NCBI GenBank assembly: GCA_023213395.1
Contig: CM041465.1
Coordinates: 151,225,741-151,289,740 of the forward strand
Source: Cycas panzhihuaensis
Taxonomy: Eukaryota; Cycadophyta
Direction: 5' to 3'
DNA length: 64,000 nucleotides
Part shown: piece by piece, positions 52,466-64,000 of the stretch
Numbering within the stretch: position 1 is the first letter of the stretch
Layout: every line of letters begins with the position of its first letter
Made by a program: the position numbers and the translations under genes
Notes under the pieces: generated by a model
What the model was told of the DNA's origin: nothing
The model's input: the letters and a program-made list of their open reading frames with translations, nothing else
The model's database searches: none

Positions 52466-54640
52466 ATGCGACGTTTCTCGCGCCGCTTGCGGGGTTTGCC
52501 GCCATTGTTAGAAGACCAATCGTCGCATTTCATTTCATCGTCGAACCCCGATTCGGCAATGGGAGGTTACCCGTCCGATTGGGCCTACCATGCCATAACT
52601 TCAGGAACTCAAGAGTTCCCTTCGTCCGTTCCGGAATCCACCCGTGAGGGCGAGGATTCCATCTATTACCCAGATGACCATTTCCACCCCGAAGACTTTG
52701 AGCCTTGGCTCATGCGGCGGAAGATCCGGCCACTCGTGAGACCCGCCACCCCAGCTGGCGAGCCTTACGAGGCGCCTGAGGATCCCCTACTTCAAGTCCC
52801 TTCGACCTCGTATGGCTATGAGGATACCCCTCCATGCCGCGGTCGAGGTGCTCGGCGAGTACTTTCGGCGATTCGCCAACCACCTCTAGATGGTTTACTG
52901 AAATGCTACATAGCGTGGCGTCTTCCTCATCCATGCCGCGCCATCTCGACAATTGATGCTTCGCGCGCACACCGTCTATCACGTGTCTACCCGGCTCTAA
53001 GGCGAGTGTTGCGCTGCCTAGTCGTGGTCCCACTCCTTGAGACACTTCGCGGCGTGTGTCCGCCCCAACTCGGGGTTAGTATGCCTTGCTCAAACCAAAG
53101 CGCCGCGTGCCACTTGCCGAGCGTGGCGCCGCGTTCCCTAGTAGGCCTCGAGGCCCTACTAGCCCGCCACCGCTAGCCATGTAGGACCCACTCCTACATA
53201 CGTCCAGGCTTGGTTGGTGGTCCTTCTCTTTCACGTGCCCCGGGCTACACGTTACAACCTTGGGGCGGGGCAGGAAACCATCTCCTGTCATATGGGTGGA
53301 CCCGTTGCACCCATATGGGGTCGCGCCACCCACGGGTGGCCCATATGGGCAAAACCGGTCCCTCACCCTCTGTTTCGGCGTCGGTAGCGACTCCTAACTG
53401 CTGCGTCGGCCTGAGGAGCGCCTCCTTTCATAGTTGCTACCCGCGGCCCCTTTCCAAGGGCTTCTTTCGAGGAGGGATGGGTATGCCACCCCATCCATCC
53501 CTTTGACGGTTGTCGATCCTTTAGCCTGTGCAAGGACACGTCCTTTCGTGGACTATAGGTCGGCGCCTTCTGTTGAGGCGTTGAGGACTAACTTGCCGCC
53601 TCATCCTCTGAAGTCCCTAAATTTGGCGGGACTTCGTCGCAAGACCCAAGAACATGTGCTTGACTTTTCCATGGCGTGCATCGACTATTGGGCCTATGAC
53701 CATATCTTGATGAAGCTCTTCCGCGGTCCTTGCAGGCGGCGCCTCAAGTGGTTCTACCACCTTCCTGCCCATTCGATTTCCTCATTCCAGCAGCTAGTGG
53801 ACGAGTTCGTCAACTACTTTGACGTAGCCCGTCCATTCGAAAGCGGAATGAAGGCGCTTCTGTCGCTCAAACAAGGTCACGATGAGATGAATCGTGACTT
53901 TGTGCGACGTTTTCACGACCTTCTTCATTCCACCAAGGCCACCTTGCCTGAGGAGTTGAAGAGGGATCTCTTCGTCAATGCACTTCATCCTGAGGTGCAC
54001 GTGGAGGGCCTCAAGATGGGGGCAACCACGTGTGACTCCGCGATTTCGAGGTGTTTGACGTTGGAGGCCATTGAGATCCAGGCTGGACTCAAGAAACCTC
54101 CCAAGCCCTCGCAACATCGCGAGGCGCCTCTTCTAGCGAAGGAAACCAAACCTTCGCCGCCCGCTAGGTCCACCTCTCATCCGACCGAGAGGACCTTAGA
54201 TCCCCTTACCTCCGCCATTCGCTCATTCGAGCGCACGATGAAGGAGTTACAACTCCAACCTCCTTCATCACCAACCTCCCATAAACCTGTCCAGTAGACT
54301 TCTCGTGCGATGCCCCCCAAAGGGGGCAATACCCAGTCTTCTCAAGCAAGGAGGATCGATCCTCCCCTTAAGAAGATGTGGTGTTCCATCCACGGGGAGT
54401 GTTTCCATGACGATTCGCATTGCCGGGCACAGCACCCAAGCGACGCCCCGCCGCGCGACTCGTCCCCTAGGCGGACATCGAGGCCTAACCTCGATCAGCC
54501 CATTCATAGAGACCCGTTCCCCAAACATGGGGAACGTGGTCGCGATGTTTAGCAAAGATACAGTCAGAATCGGGATAGATCTCCCGATCCTCGCCCTTCG
54601 CATGGTAGAGGGAAGGGTGTGCGAAGGTCACCTTCCCCTC
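52466..54640 (+). pseudogene. gypsy G gag
   Basis: ATG at 52466 starts MRRFSRRLRGLPPLLEDQ, homologous to F. A frameshift after YGYEDTPP (about 52830) and more near 53.1-53.4 kb break the N-terminal part. From 53434 one frame is open to 54297 and holds the gag domain: DYWAYDHILMKLF, LKWFYHLPAHSISSFQQLVDEFVNYFDVARPFESG, FVRRFHDLLHSTKATLPEELKRDLFVNALHPE. The His/Cys motif CSIHGECFHDDSHC follows at about 54380-54420. Damage is mostly small indels, unlike the transitions in F. Confidence 0.9.
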
Positions 54641-55410
54641 GGCGCTCCCGACCGCGGGTGCTCCGTCACCTTCAGCGGTCCGTTACAAGGGAAAGAAGGT
54701 TGTCCAATTGCTTGAGACCACTCCGTTATATGCCTTAACGGGTCTCAAGGCGCTAAAGAGGCACGGTACCTCTTCATCCACATCTTACCTTGATCCTCTT
54801 AAGCCGTTCCTCCGGAGATTCTGCGCTTCCCAAGACTATTCCGTCAGCCCTTGGTCGATTCGACTTTAGAAGGCGCTTACCCAACCTACGAAGGGTAAAC
54901 CCTTTTCTATCGTTGACGAGCTCTACACCGTCGCTGCGGGAATGTCCTTGATGGACGTCTTGAGAAGCTGCCCTGAGCAACGTGCTCTTCTTCTTGAAGC
55001 TCTTGGCCAACAAGACGCTTCCATCCATGCGATAGGTGCTACCTCCCATGGGCCACCTGTCATCTCATTTGATCCTAGAGATCTCCCATCTCCCAGTAAG
55101 CGGGAGAAGCTTTTGCATTACCCGTTCGTCATTACCATTGACACTCCTGATTGTATCGTAAAGAGGACCATTGTAGATAATGGCTCCTCGGTTAATGCTA
55201 TACTGCTGCGTATGCTCAAGGAGCTAGGCATAGTAGCTCTTGAGTCTGTCCTTGGAAATGCCAAGGGTATGATGGGATCGAGAAGTCCCTCCGGGGCGAT
55301 CTCCCTATCCCTCACCTTAGGAGGGAAAATTGTTTACATCGAAGTTCCGTACTCGGCGTCGATGTGGAGTACAACCTCTTGTTGGGCCGAGCCATGGCTC
55401 GACTAGATGG
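54641..55410 (+). pseudogene. gypsy G aspartic protease
   Basis: 54942-55406 encodes MSLMDVLRSCPEQ, VISFDPRDLPSPSKREK, ITIDTPDCIVKRTIVDNGSSVNAILLRMLKELGI with the D-N-G-S active-site block intact, then SLSLTLGGKI. Small frame changes break the region before 54942 and after about 55330. Confidence 0.88.
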
Positions 55411-56147
55411 GAGCAATCGCTCCACGATGGGGGCAACTTAAATTTATCCATGAAGGACAAGTTAAAGTTGTCGCCCGTGAGCCAATGCCATCTCACACCT
55501 CCCATCCAGCCTGCCAGGCTGTTTTCGATGATGAAGATAGCGATCCTGAGGAGGTTACTCCTTCTGTGGGACCTTTGTTTTAGGAGATCGACCTTCATTA
55601 GTCGAGCCCTATGCCATGTCATGAGCCAAACCTGGTTAGGTTTGCCCCTATTGGCGTAGGTGGTTACGGTTACTTAGCCGCCATGGGTGATTCTGATTCG
55701 GATAGCGAGGGTTATGGGCCCTCTCCTCGACGTGTCACCCTGGTTTCATGAGCACTTGGGGAATATCTCGATCGGATATTCTCGCTCTTCCTCATTCTCT
55801 GATGGCTCCCGAGCCACTGGTCCTAAACCAGCCATTTATTTTACCTTCTCGGCCTCCCCGAGCGGTTTCACGTAGGCGCCCACGTCGGCGAGCCACTCGT
55901 AGAGGCACTTCTTCTCCACGCTCTAGATCCTTACCTCGGACTAAAGCCACTCTTACTCGTATGCAACCTTGCCACGTGATCCGTCGTGTGCCAGGTTCGT
56001 TGCGCTCATCTGGTTCCGACCATAGTAAGTTTACTAGTAGGCTTAGCGATACTGGCCCTACTCTTCGTCACCTATCTCCTACCCTGCGTGTGACTACCCC
56101 TACCTTTATGGGGTCTGGCACACCTCTTCCTCTCCTCTTGCTCAAAG
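55411..56147 (+). pseudogene. gypsy G linker remnant
   Basis: This is the diverged counterpart of the F protease-RT linker (GVGGYGYLAAMGDSDSDSEG in one frame), then an Arg-rich stretch (55850-56010) with no match in F. It passes directly into the hairpin array. No RT or integrase motif is present. Confidence 0.65.
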
Positions 56148-56640
56148 CGAGCCTAAACTACCATTTTAAATTGTTCCCATTCCTCCCAACCACGGTGGAA
56201 TGGCAATTTAAGATGGATTCTTACTAAACGAGCCTAAACTACCATCTCAAATTGTTCTCATTCTTCCCAACCATGGGTTGAATGGTAATTTAAGATGGAT
56301 TCTTGCTCCGAAACGAGCCTAAACTACCATTTTAAATTGTTCCCATTCCTCCCAACCACGGGTGGAATGGCAATTTAAGATGGATTCTTACTCAAACGAG
56401 CCTAAACTACCATTTTAAATTGTTCCCATTCCTCCCAACCACGGGTGGAATGGCAATTTAAGATGGATTCTTGCTCCGAAACGAGCCTAAACTACCATTT
56501 TAGATTGTTTCCATTCCTCCCAACCGCGGGTTGAATGGCAATTTAAGATGGATTCACGCGCTCGAAATGAGCTTAAACTACCATCTTAAATTGTCCCCAT
56601 TCTTCCCAACCACGGGTGGAATGGCAATTTAAGGTGGATT
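56148..56640 (+). repeat. six tandem copies of an 81-86-bp hairpin unit
   Basis: Units start at 56148, 56229, 56314, 56397, 56482 and 56568, each with CGAGCCTAAACTACCATTTT or close. Within each, CCATYTTAAATTG pairs with CAATTTAAGATGG, and inside that CCATTCC pairs with GGAATGG and CCC with GGG, giving a stem of more than 20 pairs. Confidence 0.95.
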
Positions 56641-56959
56641 CTCGTTTCTTCTTCCAGTTCCTCATGGAACCCGCGTTCCGTCGCTCTTGGGAACCCTTTG
56701 TCCTCCTATTTGGGCATTCCCCAACTAGACGACGCTAGGAGTATCGTTGCTCCCCCTTAGTGCTTGTGATTTCCTTCGCATATTCCGCTATGCTCCCTGG
56801 GACATGCATGTCGCCTATCTTCTAACCTCACACCTCTCGATCACCTACGCTTACGGTGGATGTGTGTGCTCATGTTAGACATATGGCCATACATGGAAGG
56901 AAACGCATGCATATTACAATAAAATATTTACAACAAAATCTGCATATCTACATATTCAG
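56641..56959 (+). other. G spacer homologous to F 40864-41180
   Basis: It carries the same CTCATGGAACCCG and TATTTGGGCAT blocks as F. No gene. It ends at the second deletion point. Confidence 0.65.
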
Positions 56960-57055
56960 CATACCCCGAGACACCTCAATGCTGAGGCCGACAGCCTTGT
57001 CCGCCTCATCCTTGAGCGTCGCCTCCCTCTTCTCGATGATCGCCCCTGAGACTTG
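56960..57055 (+). pseudogene. C-terminal remnant of the second RNase H in G
   Basis: IPRHLNAEADSLVRLILERRLPLLDDRP corresponds to the last motif of the RNase H at 44826-44910 in F. The catalytic part is absent. Confidence 0.85.
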
Positions 57056-57406
57056 CCTGGCCAGCCCGTGCCCAAGTTTTCGGTTGTTATCAGTTAGCTG
57101 TACTTGTTTTACTTTGCTGGATGCCTCCTACTTCACGTTGCACTTCGGCAACGGGGGGGCATCCCCTTTCACCTGCTCATGTCAGTTTCAGGTCGATGTT
57201 TGGATGACGCGTAGGCAGCCCCTACGTTGTCCTCATCTCTGTCTCCCTTGTCCCGCAGCGTTCGCCACGACACTTGCCTACGCCCTTGGATCACGTGCTG
57301 CTCTTGATTGCTCTTATATATATATATGCATGTGCTACTCATGTTTCTTGATTGTCAGCATTCTCCATCACATTACGCTTCCGAGCAGTAAGGCTCACGC
57401 CAGGCG
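57056..57406 (+). other. G 3' untranslated region
   Basis: Non-coding, homologous to F 44921-45247, with a short (TA)n at 57314-57327. Confidence 0.55.
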
Positions 57407-59990
57407 TGTTTCCAGTAGTGGGAATGGACTGGACGCCTTGTCGACACAGGTTTGTGCAGGTATATGTTTTCACTTTTCTTACTTATGATTGCTAAGGTAA
57501 TTTGGAGTAATTTGATTGACATATGCCTGCCTACACGCATTTGCTTGACTGCTTGCTCATAATGCATGTGCCTAACGGCACTTCTTAGCCTATGACGACT
57601 CACAGCGGGGGCATTCATCAGCGAATGCGACACCCCGTATGGCGTACAACCACTCACGATGTCTCCATGGTCTTTCGGGATGCTTTTGCCAGCTTGTTTA
57701 TTCTTGTTACCGCGTGCCACTTATGTTGCAAACCCTTCCTAAGCCTGGTTTAACCCTTAGTTAGGGCTCTTTGCACCATTTTGAGTACTTGCCCACTGCC
57801 TGAGCCTTCCCCGCTTGATGTATTTCGTGCTTGGCCCTGTTCTTACCCTAAAACCGATTTTTATGACTTTCATGTTGCATTTTCTTATTTTTTGAGTTTG
57901 GTGATGCGGTAAACTGGCGGTACTGCTGAATTTTGCAGACCGGCTTTTCACCGCAGACGACTGCTGTTCAAAATTTGAAAAAACGAAACCACGCGACGAT
58001 GGCCGCTGGCGTGGCTCACAGGGTTCGAATCAGTTGGGCGCCCAAGGCCCCCAACGTTCACTTGCTATGCCCAAGGCATAAAAGCCTTTTTTTCACTCAT
58101 TTGCTTCATTCTAAGGGATTCTTCACTTGATTTTTTCAAGTTTTCTAGAGCAACTTCTCCACAAAGAGACAAGGCAAAGAAACAAAGGAACAAGAGAACT
58201 TCTTCTACAAAGGTGGGGATGAGGTGAAGTGGGCCATTACCATTGGAGTTGCGGGGCCATTCACGCCTCACGGAGCTCCATTGCAAGCACCACTCCTCTC
58301 CACAAATACCCAAAGCTTCAAGAGGTTTTCTTCACCAAAAGACCACTTCAAAGACCCATCTTCAAGCTCTCAACTTGCATGAAGCTCTACTCTTCTACTC
58401 TCTTGCAAAGGATATTCAACACCACCTCTTAGACATTGCTTGGGCTGCTGCTCCAAGTGGCCAAGTACCCACATGCACTTATTCTTCTCTATTCAAGGTA
58501 TTTATTGTCTCTTGTTGGTGCTTTTTGCTTGTTTTTTCCATTGAGTTGCTTGCAAATTCTTTCCTCTTGTTTGCATGCACTTCCTTTGAGTTTCTTTTGG
58601 CCGTTTGATGCATATAACCTTAGTAGTTGTGGCTTACTAGAGCGCTGCCCTAGGTTAGACGCATTTTTCTTGCGATTTCCTAAAACTCATCCTCTCCCAC
58701 CGAGTTCCCTCTTTGGCCCATTTCTTTACATTTCCTTGAGACTCATCCTTACTCCCTTAGCTTGCTCTTTCGCCGTTTCTTAAGCTAGCCGGTACAAAGG
58801 GTCTTACACAAGGATTTGAAGGAGATAGGCGGGGTTCCATCCCCCATTGCCGTCCTTCTCCCCAAGGGTTCCGTCCCTTGTCCTCTCTCCCTTTACTACC
58901 CGCGCTCTCTTGGGAAACGAGGTTAGGGAAACCTAAGGGAGTCGGTTTGAACTCTCTTCTTGGCGTAGGTAACTTGTCACAACCTATCTCACCTTATTGC
59001 CTGCTAGTATTGCCTTCCCGAACCCCGTGGAGACCTCTCGTGGGTGAGTTAGCCATCCCGAGGCTACACTCAATCCCTAATAGCATGTTTTATGGTGTAT
59101 GATAGCTTGCATGTTTACCGTACGATTCCGTTTCATTTTTGTTACGTATTAGCACTTAACTACATTTTTCTAGCTTAGTTGATTTCATTTTCAGTATATA
59201 CATATATATCTCGTCGGCTTTGGTAGCCTCTCTCCCGAGAGGAAGGCGTTTGTTGAGTTTGTTTGCAGGATCGCGTTGGAGGAAGCGTTGCGCGAGATCG
59301 ACCCGTTGCCGGTCGGCCCCCGCATGGTAATTCTTCTCCCTTTTCGTTTGAGCTTTGCTTTCGTTCCTTTCATTTCATTTAGTCCTTGCATGCCCTTGGG
59401 GAGGTAAGTGCACCCCCTTCGTTGTCTTCGATCGACGTTGCATGCGCGGGAGGAGGAAAGGAGCGCAACCGAGGAAGGGAATCCGCGCTTCCATTCGAAC
59501 GCCGGATCCAGGTATTCATCGCATATCTTTCGTATTTTCTTTATGCTTTTACGTTTCTTTGCATTTACTGTGATAGTTAAAGGAACATAAAGGAAAAAGG
59601 AAAATAACCATTTACTTTACATTTGCTTTCCCGTATTACTTTATTGCATTGCGTGACATAGTAGTAGAGGATCCATTTACATTATACCCCTTAGCCGCAC
59701 CTTACTCTACACCCCTTTACACGTTCGGTTGGTTACCCCCTCGTCGCCTTCTCATTGCCTTGAGAAGCCGCGATGTGCGAGGTTCTTTTCCCCTTCCCGG
59801 CCAACCGAAGGGTAGGAAGGCCTCGTCTTGCACGGCTACCTGGAAGCAACCAGGCACCTTGCGATCCGTGCCGCGCTCGGCCAAGACGGGCGTCTGCGAG
59901 GTATGATCCTCACTAGTTAGCCTGCTTAGCATATTGTTTCTATGCCCTTCCCGCTAGGCGTTGGATCATTGCCCCGCGGAGAGCGTTTCA
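57407..59990 (+). repeat. 3' LTR of gypsy G
   Basis: The 2584-bp LTR starts TGTTTCCAGTAGTGGG, ends GAGCGTTTCA, repeats GAGGTAAGT at 59401-59409 and is followed by the target duplication ATTAC (59991-59995). Confidence 0.95.
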
Positions 59991-59995
59991 ATTAC

Positions 59996-61247
59996 CAATC
60001 CAACACTAATCCTTACAGTTGTAAAAATTAAGATACCATCTTTTAAACAAAGAGAAGACCATTGAACTACAAAATATCACTCATAGCAATAGATGCAAAT
60101 TATATGAGAATGCATTAATATGGAGAATCGATGTTCCATATTTAAAATTACCCTTGTGATTAATACTAGTGGAGACTAGCCACATCATTAAAATAATTAA
60201 TTGATATCTAACCCATGAACTTAGTAGTTGGTATCATTGTCTACCATCATCATATATATTTCATATGATATAATCACATAAATATGGCATTCCATCAATA
60301 GAGGGCAATGGTGTCTTACCTACATTTTCATCTAGCCATCAAGCATTTCATCTTTGATTATATACATAACATTTAAAATCAAAGTAAGACACAAATATAT
60401 TAGTCATCGACGTAGCCTATGAGAAATTATAAATTTAAAAATAGTGAATATTATTTGCTATATTCGTCATTGAAGGGAGTTTACAATATATACATCCAAA
60501 CATAAATCTGGACCTTGATACATATGTGACTACATTGATCCACTATTAAGCTGTGGATAATCTCCTATGATTATTAATTATCAACATCTGCCTTATGACT
60601 TAATATGTCAAAAGTACATACAACATCGCTTAAGTTATTGAAAAAAAGAACTATTAAAATCATAATTATTGATGATTAGTATGTATAAAGTGTCTACCTA
60701 AGCTATGAAAATATAATTAGAATGGTGTAGAAATACAATCCAACCATCACAACTATAGGGAAATTTTGTTCATAGCCTATCTCATAGTGCACACTCCTAT
60801 TGGCATGAATCTATTTAAGTAGTATGAAGACTCTATGTGATTATTTTCTTAGATCTTTAATAAATCTCTTAGCTAACTTATCTTTGTCCACTGACCTATT
60901 CCATCACTTGAGTCATTCAGTTTAGAACAAAGATATATTAGCACAAATGTATTAGCTAAGAAACATATGACCTTATGGTGATACTATAGTGATATACTTG
61001 ATAAACCTACTATTATTACATCAAACATCGTGATAGTAAAATAAATTAAATAAAGGTAATCACAATAAATTATAAATGAAATACATCACAAATGTAATCT
61101 ACAATTAAACATAACCTTTGATACATAAATTATTAAAGAAACTTATAGATGAACTCTACATAAATTAGCATTGCCTACTAATCATTCATGTTGACTTATA
61201 ACCCTCTAAACAAATGCATACCCTTTGCAATCCACTTTATAACAATG

Positions 61248-61278
<31 letters not shown>

Positions 61279-62552
61279 TACATATATACATGTGTGTGTG
61301 TGTGTGTATTTATTTATTTATTTATATTTAAATGTATATTTATATTTATATTTATGTATATATTAATCTTACTCTGCCATCTATCAAGCTGTGATCCATA
61401 TATAGATGAAATAGTCAGTAATTCTGTAAATGAGTTACTCAGTATTTACAAACATTAAGGTGAAGAAGTAGTTGTAAATGACGAGTATAGAGAAAACACT
61501 ATTGGCATCGACAGATGCCAAATCTAGTTCTTTAAAATAGAGCAAAATAAGGTGTCAGGCTCCACCTATTGACATCATCATTATAACGCTTTCATGTTTC
61601 AAATGCATGAACATTTTGAAGTATTATCATTAGTTGTATCAAAAAACCTATATCAGGTGTACATATATCTCACGCGTCATCAACTTATAAACAACATTAT
61701 ATTTGTGATATAAAAAATATAATTTTGTGTATCAACATAAATGGAGATTACAATTAGACGTTTCAAGATTATTTCCAAGTATAAATCCTTTAATATTGCA
61801 ATCAAATCAATACATAAATATTTCAGTCATGTTAGCAATTATCTAGTAGGTTTTATGCTTGTGCACTAATTAACTATCTAATGAATCTATCTATATAACT
61901 ATGAGGTGCACCAACAAAGGTGTGAGATGCATATAAACCTATGCCCATCTTTTGATCAATTATCTAGTGTACTTTATATTGTGCATTGATCAACTACATG
62001 GTGAGCTCATATACATAATTACAAGGATATCTAATAATATCATCTAACCCAACAACAAGAATACACCATACTAAGGAATAAATCAACACACCTAACAATA
62101 ATAATAAATTATAGTGAAAGAGAATATACTCTCTTTAAAAGTGGTGTTTAAAGGCATAAATTGATAATTAAGTGAGCTCCAAAATAGTTGACATAAGATA
62201 TTTTATAGAATCCCACATTTAAGTAAAACATCAAAGGCAACTTCATGTATTGAAAGGCATGACAAAAATATAAGAATCTAGAATGATATATTTTATTAGT
62301 TCATGATATATATTAATAGATTTTGGGAAGATAGGTCTATACACGGGAGGCATTATACCCACCTTAATGCATCACACAAAGGCTACACAAAGATCACTAC
62401 ACTTCATACAAAATATCTTAGGTATAAGTGAGGAGATGAGAGTATTATTCTAAGGAATAAGTTTTGTGTTAGTAGGATTCGATTCTACAACATAAAATGA
62501 ATATACAACAAAACTTTAGTATAATAGGGCATTTAACGTGGGATGATATAAT
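59996..62552 (+). other. H internal sequence, right of G, without recognised genes
   Basis: About 2.6 kb of AT-rich sequence. A (CA)n/(TG)n microsatellite is at 61252-61308 followed by TTTA repeats. No coding signal is found on either strand. Confidence 0.55.
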
Positions 62553-63090
62553 GTGAGTTATACTCATGTTATCATTTACCAACTCATATATAATAACTCC
62601 ATTTGTGTTATGGCTAGAAAAGATGGAAAGATACTAGTTATACATATAGGGGTTATAGATAATTTAGCTAGTAGAATACTTGTGGATACTGATAAGATAT
62701 TATATAGACCTATAAGAAATACGATGGGCATTTTAGGTAGTGCATCCTTATGCATTTATTTAACTAGGTATCAAGGTCAAGATCGTTATGACATTATGAG
62801 AATGGTTGAAATAATGGGAGCACAATTTACAAAGCCATTGATTGCGAATAAAGTAACACCTCCCATTTGTTACAAGTATGAAGGAGACAAGTATAGGGTT
62901 GTTAAATAAATAGGAATAAAATTAGTCAACCATCGTTGGCTTGAAGATTGTTTGAAGACTTGGGTATTACTTACTTAAGAAAATTATTTGAAAAGTAGAT
63001 AGGAAGTGGAACTTTTGGAAGCAAAGGTTGGTCTACCTCTGTTAACAACACACCATCAAGTCTCATATAGTTATTCTACTAATCTATATG
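62553..63090 (+). pseudogene. BRCT-domain protein gene fragment
   Basis: The frame at 62553-62909 encodes YLTRYQGQDRYDIMRMVEIMGAQFTKPL, IANKVTPPICYKYEGDKYRVVK; after a stop the same frame continues IGIKLVNHRWLEDCLKTWVLL, with the conserved Trp and Cys of a BRCT repeat. BRCT domains bind phosphopeptides in DNA-damage proteins. The pattern resembles a plant nuclear protein with tandem BRCT repeats, but I cannot name it safely. It is only about one domain long, with further stops downstream (about 62977-63000). It lies in sense orientation within putative element H. Confidence 0.72.
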
Positions 63091-63417
63091 GACATCTTAT
63101 GGTGATAAATTCTAAACCCCTTTCATATTATACATCACACTAATTGGTTTTTATAAAAAAGGAATTTCCAAAGATAAAATTTTCACCCAAAGAACATGTA
63201 TTGCCACAAGTTTAGTAACATGATCAGTAATAGTGTAGATGTCTTAACTAAAGAGGACATCTAGATTTTGCTTGTTAATTTAGCTGACAGAAAGTGGGTT
63301 TATTTTCACGCTTAGAACTAAAACACATTATTGATATGATCCAAAATTTTGGAGTCTTTTAAATTTGTTGGGGCCCATTCTAATTTTAGTTACATCATAT
63401 GGCAGGTTATCTCTAAA
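63091..63417 (+). other. H sequence between BRCT fragment and right repeat
   Basis: No coding signal. No clear polypurine tract is seen before the right repeat, which weakens the LTR reading. Confidence 0.45.
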
Positions 63418-64000
63418 TGTGATTATTCGAGTATTAATTGGATAGGTTTCCTCCAATATGTCTTCTATGCTAGTCATGTGGCATATGGCACCTGAGTCAA
63501 GTAGCTAAGAGTTATCACTGTGTTAAGATGATAATGTCACAAAGAATAGGTTTTGAGAGGAGGTATCCTAAGTATCTACCACATTGTCTTCTTCTTAAGT
63601 GTTAGGGTTATTCCTTGTAATCCAAGATGGGAACTGTTATCTATTTTATTGATGTTGATTTTGATTTGATCTTTGATTATAATTATGCTAATAGAATTGT
63701 CCTAGTTATTATTATGATGGCCCTCCTTGTGGATAAATAGGGCCTCCTTGTTGAGGAATGGGGCTTCCATATTGTAGATAAGGGATTCCTTATTGAGGAA
63801 TAGGGCATCTTTATTGTAGATAAGGGGCTCCTTATTAAGGGCATGGTCCTCCTTATTGATAACTAGTTTCACCTTGTTGGTAGTTAGGTGCTTGTTAGAA
63901 ACCTTCTTAAAGATAGTTAATTGAACTATTAAGTGAATAAGCACTTTCGAATAGTTACAACCTTTTGTGAAAAGGCCCTATTATATACATATAAATATGC
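63418..64000 (+). repeat. right copy of the 0.73-kb direct repeat (3' LTR of H, cut by the edge)
   Basis: It matches 48746-49328 base for base without gaps over 583 bp. In the stretch I compared closely, every difference was a transition. It again carries the antisense copia protease (DSG near 63500) and the 21-bp repeat (63720-63880). Confidence 0.85.

Larger units (their letters stand above)
49734..59990 (+). mobile_element. non-autonomous Tat-type gypsy element G
   Basis: This 10,257-bp element has 2.56-2.58-kb LTRs, a TGGCGACC primer site, gag and protease, a six-copy hairpin array and the last residues of the second RNase H, with a perfect ATTAC duplication. Compared with F, two blocks are missing: RT to integrase, and the antisense ORF with most of the second RNase H. 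It is CpG-rich and its LTRs are close to each other, so it is the youngest element here. Gag-only partners of this kind are known as TR-GAG-like elements. Confidence 0.93.
48746..63417 (+). mobile_element. putative non-autonomous LTR element H (host of G)
   Basis: A 730-bp segment (48746-49475) ends CA one base before a plus-strand tRNA-Met primer site and recurs from 63418 to the window edge. Between the repeats, after subtracting G, lie about 3.7 kb with no gag, protease, RT or integrase but a BRCT-domain fragment. The LTR reading is inferred; the right LTR is cut by the window edge. A duplicated flank is the alternative. Confidence 0.55.

Noticed and set aside
56148-56640. The regular array could be a CRISPR.
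   Set aside because: Units are near-identical end to end with no distinct spacers, and the context is a plant retrotransposon.

Overview
This 64-kb window is repetitive plant nuclear DNA. I found no intact host gene. Almost everything is LTR retrotransposon, in most places one element inserted into another, plus a LINE fragment and about 5 kb of AT-rich microsatellite. Large Tat-type Ty3/gypsy elements with a second RNase H, many decayed Ty1/copia elements, tRNA-Met primer sites and stop codons at transition-mutated CAG, TGG and CGA codons fit a large, heavily methylated seed-plant genome. A gymnosperm is plausible, but the sequence does not prove it.

I use letters for the elements. Copia E (1-4606, minus) runs off the left edge. 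Gypsy C (minus) is split into 4612-8721 and 25823-28813 by copia B (8722-25822, minus). B in turn holds copia A (10816-16174, plus, TSD CTGTA), three microsatellite blocks (17548-20438, 22406-22874, 23097-24583), an inverted LINE fragment (20439-22404) and a small solo LTR (22875-23096). Copia D (minus) starts at 28814 inside the LTR of C. Its integrase is split by Tat-type gypsy F (31319-47883, plus, TSD GTTTC) and resumes at 47889-48740.

A 0.73-kb direct repeat at 48746-49475 and 63418-64000+ looks like the LTR pair of a further plus-strand element, H. H carries no retroviral genes but holds a BRCT-domain gene fragment near 62.6-63.1 kb. Gypsy G (49734-59990, plus, TSD ATTAC) is inserted in H.

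F and G are relatives. F has gag, protease, RT, RNase H, integrase, a long antisense ORF with a plant-mobile-domain-like region, a second RNase H and 2.6-kb LTRs. G keeps the LTRs, gag and protease but has lost RT, RNase H, integrase, the antisense ORF and most of the second RNase H. One hairpin-forming unit in F has become six tandem copies in G. G is therefore a non-autonomous derivative that would need enzymes from an F-like partner.

The nesting gives an order of events: C before B before A; C before D; D before F and before H; H before G. G is the youngest by its CpG content and LTR similarity. Removing one TSD copy at the F, and at the A, insertion site restores a continuous reading frame in the host element.
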